Made by a program: the position numbers and the translations under genes | Notes under the pieces: model-generated | What the model was told of the DNA's origin: nothing | Database searches by the model: none | What the model saw: only the letters and a program-made list of their open reading frames with translations | Assembly (NCBI GenBank): GCA_964524145.1 | Contig: CAZGCA010000075.1 | Coordinates: 1 to 29,661 of the forward strand | Direction: 5' to 3' | Length of the DNA stretch: 29,661 nt | Source: CAZGCA01 sp964524145 | GTDB taxonomy: Bacteria > Hydrogenedentota > CAZGCA01 | Shown: positions 23,388-29,661 of the stretch, piece after piece | Layout of the letters: each line of letters opens with the position of its first letter | Numbering within the stretch: position 1 is the first letter of the stretch

Positions 23388-24656
23388 ATGTACGATTCCA
23401 GGTTAGTGAAGATCGCAGCGGCTGTGGGAGTTTTGGTGCTGACGCTCGGGGTTCAAGGGTGCCCGAGGGAGACGGTCGGCTGGACGTACGGCGGCTATGG
23501 CTACGATGTCGCGTACGCCGTCCAGGAGACGAGCGACGGGAACTACATAGTGGCGGGTTATAGCGATTCCAACGACGACCGCGACTATGGCGTCTATCTG
23601 CTGAAAGTGGACCCGACCGGCGCCGAGCTCTGGTCTCGGGCGTACCTGGAACCGGAGACGTCGGCCAGCGCCAGGGCAGTCCAGGAGACCAGTGACGGCG
23701 GGTTCGCGCTCGCCGGAACCAAGTACTCCTACGAAGACGGGAACGACAGGATGTTTCTTGTGAAAACCGATGCGAGCGGCGAGCTTCTCTGGGAGAAAAC
23801 GTTTTCCGAAATCGAAGAGTACGAGTCGGATGCGTACGCCGTGCAAGAGACCAGCGACGGCGGTCTTGTCGTGGCCGGTTCGATCTGGGCGAGGATTCCG
23901 GGCAAAGTCGACTATTCCTACTTCCACGACATGTATCTGGTCAAGACCGACGAGGACGGCAACCTGCTCTGGAGCCAGAGGTACAGCGACGGGAACGGCG
24001 CCGACACCGCCCAGGCGGTTCAAGAGACCAGCGACGGCGGGTTGATAGTTGCCGGATATACGCGCGACATACTCGGAGACTACCTCGACAGAATGTATGT
24101 AGTAAGAACGGATGTGGACGGAAACGTTCTCTGGGAACGGACCTTTGCCGAAGACGAGGAACACGAATCGGATGCCTACGGAGCCGCGGAGACGGGAGAC
24201 GGGGGCTTTGTCATTGCGGGGAATAGTTGGGATCCCTATGGCTACGGCTTGGACGATTCCTACCATGGTCCCGTTGCATACGCGGTGAAGACCGATGCGG
24301 ACGGCAACCTGCTGTGGGACAGCACGTACGGGGAACCGGAGGATGAAACGTACGTCTATGCGATGGATGCGACGAGCGACGGCGGGTTCGTCCTGGCCGG
24401 GGAGCGTTACGCTGGTCCACCTTACTTCTCCAGCATGTGTCTGACTCGGATCGACGCGGACGGCGGGCTGCTTTGGGACAGAAGCTACGGTCACCCAGGA
24501 AGGCGCTGGCGCTTCGCTTATGACGTTCAAGAAACGAGCAGTGGCGGCTTTATCCTTGCTGGGGAATCAGAGTGGATGGGCGTCTACACATTCGACACAG
24601 ACGCGTATCTTGTGAGAACGGATGCGGACGGCAACCCGGTTTCGGGGAACCCGTAG
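23388..24656 (+). CDS. Lipoprotein with seven beta-propeller-like repeats
   Basis: The product is about 422 residues from ATG 23388, chosen because AAGGAGGG lies eight bases upstream; the earlier in-frame ATG codons (23325, 23382) have no suitable site. The signal sequence ends in GVQGC, with C25 the likely lipidated residue. Seven repeats of about 50-60 residues follow the pattern AVQETSDGG-x2-xAG ... LVKTDxxGxLLW, as in secreted propeller or PQQ-like/delta-60-type proteins. It is probably anchored at the cell surface or in the periplasm. No enzyme residue set is visible, and the function is unknown. The long minus-strand open frame is a shadow of the repeats. Confidence 0.85.
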   Translation: MYDSRLVKIAAAVGVLVLTLGVQGCPRETVGWTYGGYGYDVAYAVQETSDGNYIVAGYSDSNDDRDYGVYLLKVDPTGAELWSRAYLEPETSASARAVQETSDGGFALAGTKYSYEDGNDRMFLVKTDASGELLWEKTFSEIEEYESDAYAVQETSDGGLVVAGSIWARIPGKVDYSYFHDMYLVKTDEDGNLLWSQRYSDGNGADTAQAVQETSDGGLIVAGYTRDILGDYLDRMYVVRTDVDGNVLWERTFAEDEEHESDAYGAAETGDGGFVIAGNSWDPYGYGLDDSYHGPVAYAVKTDADGNLLWDSTYGEPEDETYVYAMDATSDGGFVLAGERYAGPPYFSSMCLTRIDADGGLLWDRSYGHPGRRWRFAYDVQETSSGGFILAGESEWMGVYTFDTDAYLVRTDADGNPVSGNP

Positions 24657-24689
24657 ACACAAGTAGGTCAAGCTTCTACCCCGGTACGC

Positions 24690-24831
24690 GGTTCAAGAAA
24701 GGACTCACAGAATGCGGCCGCGATTGGGATGTGCAACCCCTACGGGGTAGCTGTGTTTGGTGATGAATCGTTACCACGGGTAGCGGCAGACCGCAACCTG
24801 TGGCTAGTTGTGTCCAACCGCTATCGCGGTA
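24690..24831 (+). repeat. 142-bp dispersed repeat, copy B (structured)
   Basis: It is homologous without gaps to 18673-18814. The long hairpin (CCACGGGT/ACCTGTGG, with one G-U), the linker CTAGTTGTGTC and the short hairpin ACCGC/GCGGT are retained. Changes in the short hairpin fall only in the loop (TGCC versus TATC). Confidence 0.8.
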
Positions 24832-24996
24832 CTTGCCGAGCACACGCTTTGACGAATACCGTCACATATTGTGTTTCGTCCCGTGCTCGTGCGTCGTGCT
24901 CGTAATCGTAATCGAGAAGATAAACACGTATCTGGAGGAGTGTGTGCCTATTGCGAACTATTGGCTATCCTGGAAATAGCGACCTGCGGGAGCGGT
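24832..24996. other. Gene-free stretch with CTCGTAATCG motif
   Basis: GTGCTCGTGCGTCGTGCTCGTAATCG (first bases at about 24886) resembles segments at 18540 and 28520. Nothing else is supported. Confidence 0.45.
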
Positions 24997-26439
24997 CTAC
25001 TGTTCTCCTCGCCAGACAATATCTCCTAGCCTAAAGGAATGGTCGCCGCCGTCGTCGACGAGGTTGGGGCCGACGCTGTAGAGGAGAAAACCGTCCCCCG
25101 ACGGCCTGTAACAGTAGTTCCCGCCGCGGAACGGGTCAACCGGCAAGGAGCCCCCAAGATCAGAGGCAATCGCGTCGAGGCTCGTTGGATACGACCCCGT
25201 GCGTGCGTGATACTGTTCGAGCAAGATGCCCATCTGTATCAGATCAAGGTCGGTTTCGTGTCGGATTTGGGCTATGCAGGCGCCGACCCGCTGCGCAACA
25301 GAGTTTCTTGACACTACTCTCGTGATGGGAAGGTTCTCCGCTTCTCCTTCCATCTGTTTGAGCAATAGTCCCGTCTCGTCGGGAGGTCCCTCCATGGCAA
25401 CGATCAACCGGTTTATGTAATCCACGTGTGTCGTCTCGTCCATGTTGAGCCAGGGATCGCCCAGCGGACTCGCGTAAAGGCCGGCAAGGAATGACTGGCC
25501 TAGATCCGTCAGCTCTTCGGCCAAGTTAGCAGGGCCGACCGGCTGACCGCTCGCATTATACGTTACCGATCTTAGTTCAAGTACGCTCCGGTCGCCGGTT
25601 CGCAGGTCCGAGAAGAACTCAGGAATGAAATAGATGTCTTCTATCAAGAACTCAATAATCGCATGTCGATTGTCGGCTTGAGCGACGTGATTCATGAGCG
25701 TGAGGGTAAGTTCTGGAGAGAGGTCGGCGCCGTTGAAGCAGTCCTGTAGCGTGTCGTACATAATACCATAGATGCTCAAACGGAGGAACTGCGATACCAT
25801 GAAAGGCTCGTACGACACCGCGTCGGCCAAACGCATCCCTGCGAGTATGTCCTCGACGGATTCGTCGTACTCGCCTTCCGCAGCCTTGATACCTGCGTCT
25901 CCGTTGAGCAGTCTGGCGCAACTGCGCAACAGCGCAAGGTACGGAATCTCCGGTTCAGAAGACGCCGAGAAATCGATCGGGTAGACGGGCCCGCCGCGGG
26001 CAGCCGCATGGCGGATCTGCCGTATGAGATCCTGGTTTGCGGCTAGATACTTTTTGAGTGTCGACTTCTGAGAGGCTGTCCACTCATCGGGCGGGTACCA
26101 AATAATGTCCCCAATGTCGCCGTCGCGAATGTCCTCCTGTGCCTCCACGCGCGCAAAGAGGCGGTCGTATTCGGCGACGATATCGGCCGCATCTTCCGGG
26201 AAGCCTGGAAACTCGGTAACCTCCTCCCCTGCCGGGGGCAACTCCTCGGCGGTGAGCTCTCTTCCTTCAATTTCCGCAAAGAGCTTCCGGTACGCATCTA
26301 TCACTCCGGGCCTCTTGACCGTGGCGCGTTTCGCGATCAGTCGGTGTTCCGTGACGTGTTCGAAAGAGAAGAACCCGGCAATCATGAACCCTGCCACCGC
26401 GGCAAGAATGATCACCAATCGCGGTATTCGTCTGCGCAT
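24997..26439 (-). CDS. Membrane-anchored hypothetical protein with pseudopilin-G-like C-terminus
   Basis: This 480-residue protein has an N-terminal anchor (7-26, LVIILAAVAGFMIAGFFSF). A long helical region (45-390) has no recognised motif. The tail (about 400-475) reads like the type II secretion GspG C-terminal domain: YHARTGSYPTSLDAI, LPVDPFRGGNYCY, LLYSVGPNLVDDGGDH. That region in GspG binds calcium through acidic residues. Such fusions occur in PVC-like bacteria without known function. ATG 26439 has GAGAGGTG just upstream. The gene is 182 bases downstream of the flavoprotein gene and may be separately transcribed. Confidence 0.75.
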   Translation of the reverse strand: MRRRIPRLVIILAAVAGFMIAGFFSFEHVTEHRLIAKRATVKRPGVIDAYRKLFAEIEGRELTAEELPPAGEEVTEFPGFPEDAADIVAEYDRLFARVEAQEDIRDGDIGDIIWYPPDEWTASQKSTLKKYLAANQDLIRQIRHAAARGGPVYPIDFSASSEPEIPYLALLRSCARLLNGDAGIKAAEGEYDESVEDILAGMRLADAVSYEPFMVSQFLRLSIYGIMYDTLQDCFNGADLSPELTLTLMNHVAQADNRHAIIEFLIEDIYFIPEFFSDLRTGDRSVLELRSVTYNASGQPVGPANLAEELTDLGQSFLAGLYASPLGDPWLNMDETTHVDYINRLIVAMEGPPDETGLLLKQMEGEAENLPITRVVSRNSVAQRVGACIAQIRHETDLDLIQMGILLEQYHARTGSYPTSLDAIASDLGGSLPVDPFRGGNYCYRPSGDGFLLYSVGPNLVDDGGDHSFRLGDIVWRGEQ

Positions 26440-26621
26440 GGCACACCTCTCACTGCGAAGTTGACTGCACGGCCGGCGGCGATCTGTTGCTTCGACGGTA
26501 GCGAACGCAAAACCGAAGAGACGAGGCTGGAATAGGCGTCGAGAGGAGTACTGGATAGATAGCTGCGAGGATGACGGCCGGCTCGGACAAGATTCTCAAC
26601 TTTGATCTTCTCCCCGCTGCA

Positions 26622-27194
26622 TTACTCCACGGTGGCAAGCTTGGTGCCTATCTCCCGGGCTTTATCGAGCAGTTCGGGATGCGAGGTGATCTCGCCTTTC
26701 TTTTCCATGCCGGGCACGAGCAGTTCGTGCGCCAGCTTGGCGTTGAACGTATCGAAGAAGTATTTCGCGGTCAGCGTTATCCCGTCGAACAGGCGCTTCC
26801 CTCGTGTCGCGCCGACCGCTATCAGCGCCCCTTTGCGCGCCCGAGCCGGCTCCGTCTTGAGCGCGTATTTTCTCATCCAAAGACACTGGGACCGGTCAAT
26901 GACGGCCTTCACCCATGACGGCATTGCGTAGAAGAATATCGGCGTCGCCAGTATGACCGCGTCGCTTGCCTCGATTGCGTCGTAGACGCGTTTCATCTCG
27001 TCGTCAACCACGCATACGCCCGTCTCGTCGCAGCCGCCGCACTCGAGGCATCCCGAGATGTCCAGGTTGCGCACGAATATGGCGGTTGTTTCCGCGCCAG
27101 CCTCATGTGCCCCTTCCAGGGCAGATTCAAGGAGGATATCCGAGTTGCCGCCACGCCGTGGGCTGCCGGCAATTCCAAGCACCGTTCTGTTCAT
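26622..27194 (-). CDS. Iron-sulfur flavoprotein-like NAD(P)H-dependent FMN reductase
   Basis: This 190-residue flavodoxin-fold protein has an FMN phosphate loop GSPRRGGNSD (10-19) and a compact cysteine motif C49-x2-C52-x2-C55-x5-C61 (GCLECGGCDETGVC), which is the [4Fe-4S] signature of the Isf family. A TPIFFYAMPSWVKAVIDR segment (about 83-100) contacts the flavin. Isf-type proteins move electrons from ferredoxin to acceptors including oxygen or peroxide in anaerobes; the partner here is unknown. ATG 27194 has AGGAG five bases upstream. A hairpin array lies upstream of it. Confidence 0.9.
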   Translation of the reverse strand: MNRTVLGIAGSPRRGGNSDILLESALEGAHEAGAETTAIFVRNLDISGCLECGGCDETGVCVVDDEMKRVYDAIEASDAVILATPIFFYAMPSWVKAVIDRSQCLWMRKYALKTEPARARKGALIAVGATRGKRLFDGITLTAKYFFDTFNAKLAHELLVPGMEKKGEITSHPELLDKAREIGTKLATVE

Positions 27195-27263
27195 AGTTGC
27201 TCCTGGCCCGCGTTTCTCAGCGAAAGAACATTCGAGAACAAGACTCTTGCCACATGCTTCAGC

Positions 27264-27325
27264 TTCCCTATTGGAATCGGCCCCGTAGGGAACGACCGAT
27301 AGTAGCCCAGGAATTCATTCCTGGG
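27264..27325 (-). repeat. Inverted unit at the left of the hairpin array
   Basis: The hairpin TTCCCTA/TAGGGAA (27264-27292) lies beside an 8-bp-stem hairpin at 27306-27325. Read on the minus strand the latter is CCCAGGAATGAATTCCTGGG, the same TGAA loop as in the direct units but with an A-T pair where they have G-C. It is oriented opposite to the array that follows. Confidence 0.7.
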
Positions 27326-27401
27326 ATCAAGTGAACACCCCGCCCAGCCAGTCGAGTCCTGTGGGACGACTGAAGCAAGCGCCGCCGAACAGTGGGTTCA
27401 G

Positions 27402-27632
27402 CCGTCCCGACGGGACTTAACACTCGTTGCGTCACACCGCGTTCCCAGGAGTGAACTCCTGGGCTATTCTCAACCGTCCCGACGGGACTGAGCACTCGTT
27501 GCGCGACACCGCATTCCCAGGAGTGAACTCCTGGGCTATTCTCAACCGTCCCGACGGGACTGAGCACTCGTTGCGGCGCACCGCGTTCCCAGAAGTGAAC
27601 TCCTGGGCTATTCTCAACCGTCCCTGCGGGAC
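27402..27632 (+). repeat. Tandem 72-bp hairpin array (three full units and a partial)
   Basis: Units start at 27402, 27474, 27546 and 27618 with an exact 72-base period. Each has a GTCCC-GAC-GGGAC hairpin, a 27-base segment with CACTCGTTGCG, the hairpin CCCAGGAGTGAACTCCTGGG (27444-27463, 27516-27535, and 27588-27607 with one change), and the linker CTATTCTCAA. There are no unique spacers, so this is not a CRISPR. A 24-codon period makes apparent repetitive frames on both strands. Confidence 0.9.
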
Positions 27633-27790
27633 GCAGCGGCATTGTTGCGCATCTGTGGCGATCGGCTGTCATGCGGCTGCCTTGCTCCGAACAACAGATA
27701 CACCACGGTCTGTTTGCAGAAGGATCGCTCATCTTAACCCGTGACGTAGTACCATCTTCATACTTCGAGAACCTTCTTCGTCCATCCAGT

Positions 27791-27826
27791 AAAAAAAGCG
27801 GCCTAAACGTTCGGGCGGCCCGCTTT
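27791..27826 (-). terminator. Intrinsic terminator of the ferredoxin operon
   Basis: On the minus strand AAAGCGGGCC pairs with GGCCGCTTT (one bulged G), followed by a run of seven T. It lies about 70 bases past the zinc-ribbon stop. Confidence 0.7.
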
Positions 27827-27893
27827 CGCGAACCGCCCTTACCACCTCCCCTTCAGTTTCACCATTGACTGTGTACGTCAGGGCAAAAGGGTC

Positions 27894-28151
27894 TCAGCTC
27901 TCTATGTCCACGGGCGCGCACAACATGTCCTCGCTTACCGCAACCCTGCCGCAGTTGTCGCACACATATTTGAACTCGACCTTCATCGGGCTGCACACAT
28001 GACGTGCGTTGCTCGTGCTCCTGCCGCAGTAGGAACAGACAAACGCCTCTTTCACGGGTTTAGGGTCGCAAAGGTGTCCCTTCATGCCGCTCACCGACCC
28101 ACAGTTCTTGCAGGTGAACATCTCCGGTTTCTTGCTTTCTTCTTCGGCCAT
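27894..28151 (-). CDS. Small protein with three zinc-ribbon-like units
   Basis: This 85-residue protein starts from ATG 28151, chosen because GAGGAGGT lies six bases upstream; the GTG two codons earlier is too close to it. It contains three tandem units of the form C-x2-C-x8-H-x-C at C14/C17/H26/C28, C39/C42/H51/C53 and C64/C67/M76/C78. The last unit has methionine where histidine is expected. Each unit starts C-x2-CG. The units probably bind zinc or another metal. Function unknown; cotranscription with the ferredoxin suggests a redox-linked role. No membrane segment. Confidence 0.75.
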   Translation of the reverse strand: MAEEESKKPEMFTCKNCGSVSGMKGHLCDPKPVKEAFVCSYCGRSTSNARHVCSPMKVEFKYVCDNCGRVAVSEDMLCAPVDIES

Positions 28152-28181
28152 GTTCACACCTCCTCGGAGAGCAGCGTAGTA

Positions 28182-28352
28182 CTACTCTTCCTTGATCGCC
28201 TCGACGGGGCATTCTTCAACGCAAGTCCCGCACTCCGTGCACGTCTCCTGATCGATGACCGCTATGTCGTCTTTCATCGAGATGGCCTCGACCGGACACA
28301 CGGGCACACAAGTCTCGCAACCTACACATTCCTCCGGGTCAACCTTAATCAT
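28182..28352 (-). CDS. 2[4Fe-4S] ferredoxin
   Basis: This 56-residue clostridial-type ferredoxin has two C-x2-C-x2-C-x3-CP clusters (C9/C12/C15/C19 and C38/C41/C44/C48). The start is ATG 28352 with GGAGG seven bases upstream; the ORF is shorter than 60 codons but unmistakable. It would carry low-potential electrons for enzymes such as the transhydrogenase-like complex, the radical SAM protein or the flavoprotein in this window; that link is inference. The zinc-ribbon gene follows 30 bases downstream. Confidence 0.95.
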   Translation of the reverse strand: MIKVDPEECVGCETCVPVCPVEAISMKDDIAVIDQETCTECGTCVEECPVEAIKEE

Positions 28353-28415
28353 CACATCACCTCCTTCACAGATCTCTCTTTCCTTGATTTCCTTTCGCCA
28401 ACCAGAACCGTTTTC

Positions 28416-28444
28416 AACATAGCACGAAACCTCCTGCGAGTCAA
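28416..28444 (-). promoter_or_regulatory. Sigma-70 promoter of the ferredoxin operon
   Basis: On the minus strand TTGACT (28444-28439), a 17-base spacer and TATGTT (28421-28416) with TGC before it, an extended -10. The leader is about 57 bases. Confidence 0.75.
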
Positions 28445-28924
28445 GCTACCGCGGCCGGTCGAATCATCTGGGTTATGAGCTCGAGACCAAGGCCTGAACG
28501 TGGTTGCGTCGTTCGCTGCTACGTGCCCGTGTTCCTGCTCGTAATCGAAGAACGACCATACGCAGGAAAGGGTGTTTTGCGGCCAGAGCCGGAGTGAGTC
28601 GCCAAACGTGTGAAATGGAGCACGTTGTATGTGGAATCCCGCAACGCCCGGGTTGAGCAACAGCGCAGAACCACACGTTGGTGACACTGCGCCTTTCATG
28701 GAACGGCCGGGACAACTCCTGGAACACCGTCTGCCATAGGTGGAACATAGTGCGCGCGAGGGTTTTACAACACAGCACAGATCGAAAGGCCATCCTCGGG
28801 AACCCCTGGCTGGTCGTGGGAGAGTAGTCGCCTCATACCGCTCTTCATAAAGACTCACATGGGTCAGCGGGTCCGCAGATTGTGTCGCAGCCCCGGTCGC
28901 TCGCGTCAAACCGAAAAAAAGTTC
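28445..28924. other. Gene-free region upstream of the rRNA leader
   Basis: It holds a GTGCCCGTGTTCCTGCTCG motif related to those near 18540 and 24885. The open frames have no start signals, and no tRNA was recognised. A run of A (28914-28920) precedes the promoter. Confidence 0.45.
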
Positions 28925-28953
28925 TTGACAAATGGGTCAGGACATGGTATATT
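28925..28953 (+). promoter_or_regulatory. Strong extended promoter upstream of rRNA
   Basis: A perfect TTGACA (28925-28930), a 17-base spacer and TATATT (28948-28953) preceded by TGG. Predicted transcription start is near 28960. Confidence 0.85.
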
Positions 28954-28959
28954 CTAAAA

Positions 28960-29129
28960 AGGAAGACCGGAGGATTATGCTCTTTGACCTCCCACGAGAG
29001 AGTTGACAGACAACAGTTCGGTACAGAAGGCGGTGCCGCCAAGGAGGTGGTGACCGCCGGATAGTGGCCGTGTGGGAGCATGTCATTGAGAAGATTCTTC
29101 GGCATCAGGTTCTACCTGATGCCCTTTTT
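28960..29129 (+). ncRNA. Putative structured leader or independent small RNA
   Basis: This is about 170 bases from the predicted start to a terminator. A long-range stem CTCCCAC (28989-28995) with GTGGGAG (29072-29078) encloses a strong hairpin at 29029-29058 (GGCGGT/ACCGCC, then CCGCC/GGTGG, loop AAGGA). ATGCTC (28977-28982) could instead pair with GAGCAT (29076-29081), so two folds compete. A nine-codon frame MLFDLPRES starts at 28977 with GGAGG three bases before it. No known RNA family is recognised. Confidence 0.45.
29101..29129 (+). terminator. Perfect intrinsic terminator in the rRNA leader
   Basis: A 10-bp perfect stem GGCATCAGGT/ACCTGATGCC has loop TCT and is followed by CTTTTT. It lies between the strong promoter and the boxA-like site. 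Confidence 0.85.
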
Positions 29130-29163
29130 GTGTGTTTCGTCGCGGAGTAACGCGGCGCACGGC

Positions 29164-29175
29164 GCTCTTTGAAAA
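29164..29175 (+). promoter_or_regulatory. boxA-like antitermination site
   Basis: GCTCTTTGAAAA matches the rRNA leader boxA consensus (TGCTCTTTAACAA type), which recruits the Nus factors. It is positioned about 140 bases before 16S. Confidence 0.65.
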
Positions 29176-29275
29176 TTGAATAGGATGCACCAAGCCGAGC
29201 GCGGGTGAGGTCTGCCGAGATCTTTTCTTGGCAGCCCAAAAACCTGTCACAAGTCAGTGACTTGAACCAAAGGTG

Positions 29276-29297
29276 ACGAGCGTGGTGACACGTTCGT
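29276..29297 (+). other. Hairpin just upstream of 16S
   Basis: ACGAGCGTG pairs with CACGTTCGT (one G-U) across a GTGA tetraloop. It ends about 10 bases before the expected mature 16S 5' end, so it could mark precursor processing. Confidence 0.6.
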
Positions 29298-29306
29298 TGA
29301 GAGTTT

Positions 29307-29661
<355 letters not shown>

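Noticed and set aside
23403..24530. 375-codon minus-strand frame
   Set aside because: Mirrors the internal repeats of the lipoprotein.
27402..27632. CRISPR-like array
   Set aside because: Period is regular but the segments between repeats are themselves repeated; there are no unique spacers or cas genes.
27268..27732. 154-codon minus-strand repetitive frame
   Set aside because: Open only because 72 is a multiple of three; no start signal.
28352..28420. 22-codon leader frame before the ferredoxin, overlapping its ATG
   Set aside because: Its ATG overlaps the -10 box, so it would not be in the transcript.
28473..28909. Minus-strand frames upstream of rRNA
   Set aside because: No Shine-Dalgarno, odd composition, and they overlap repeat motifs.
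29026..29042. T-box-like motif (AAGGCGGTGCCGCC)
   Set aside because: Resembles the T-box sequence, but the terminator does not overlap it and no Stem I or synthetase gene is present.
28989..29129. 6S or SRP RNA
   Set aside because: The conserved SRP tetraloop helix and the 6S bubble pattern are absent.

Overview
The window looks like a chromosomal scaffold piece from an uncultured, probably anaerobic bacterium, most likely a metagenome-assembled genome. GC is moderately high, as judged by eye. There is a run of ten Ns at 11688-11697, typical of a scaffolding gap. The 5' end of a bacterial 16S rRNA gene enters at about 29307 and runs off the right edge, so the organism can be placed exactly from that gene. 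I do not name a phylum from memory. The mix of a PknB-type kinase, pseudopilin-like proteins, bifurcation-type redox enzymes and many short palindromic repeats recalls deep-branching candidate phyla or PVC/deltaproteobacterial-like lineages.

Layout. 0.1-2.9 kb: a transmembrane Ser/Thr kinase with an extracytoplasmic CsgG/FlgT-like tail. 2.9-5.4 kb (minus): an operon of an STN/secretin-N-like secreted protein, an HExxH protein and a zinc alcohol dehydrogenase. 5.6-8.1 kb: a sulfotransferase convergent with a long PlsC-type acyltransferase. 8.1-8.7 kb: intergenic, with a hairpin repeat and a doubtful small membrane ORF. 8.7-10.9 kb (minus): a dCache-PAS-PAS-HisKA sensor with no ATPase domain. 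11.2-15.6 kb: a three-gene NuoE/NuoF/GltD-like operon, the best metabolic candidate here for an electron-bifurcating NADH/NADPH/ferredoxin transhydrogenase (Stn/Bfu type). 15.6-18.1 kb (minus): an operon of a PflA-like radical SAM protein, a branched-chain aminotransferase and a membrane protein. 18.1-19.2 kb: repeat-rich and gene-free. 19.2-23.2 kb: an island of six small unrecognised proteins, most with membrane segments, interspersed with repeats and ending in an attC-like hairpin. 23.4-24.7 kb: a repeat-propeller lipoprotein. 25.0-27.2 kb (minus): a pseudopilin-G-tailed hypothetical and an iron-sulfur flavoprotein. 27.3-27.6 kb: a tandem 72-bp hairpin array. 27.9-28.4 kb (minus): a 2[4Fe-4S] ferredoxin plus a triple zinc-ribbon protein. 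28.9-29.66 kb: a strong promoter, a structured leader with an intrinsic terminator and a boxA-like site, then 16S rRNA.

Two themes stand out. The first is redox chemistry: the transhydrogenase-like trio, ferredoxin, iron-sulfur flavoprotein and radical SAM protein point to low-potential anaerobic metabolism. The second is a dispersed family of paired-hairpin intergenic elements at four loci. They share one layout, a long hairpin, a CTAT/CTAG linker and a short GC hairpin, and several of the differences between copies fall in loops or preserve pairing. Promoters read by eye are close to the sigma-70 consensus (TTGACA, 17-18 bp, TATAAT-like) at many operons.
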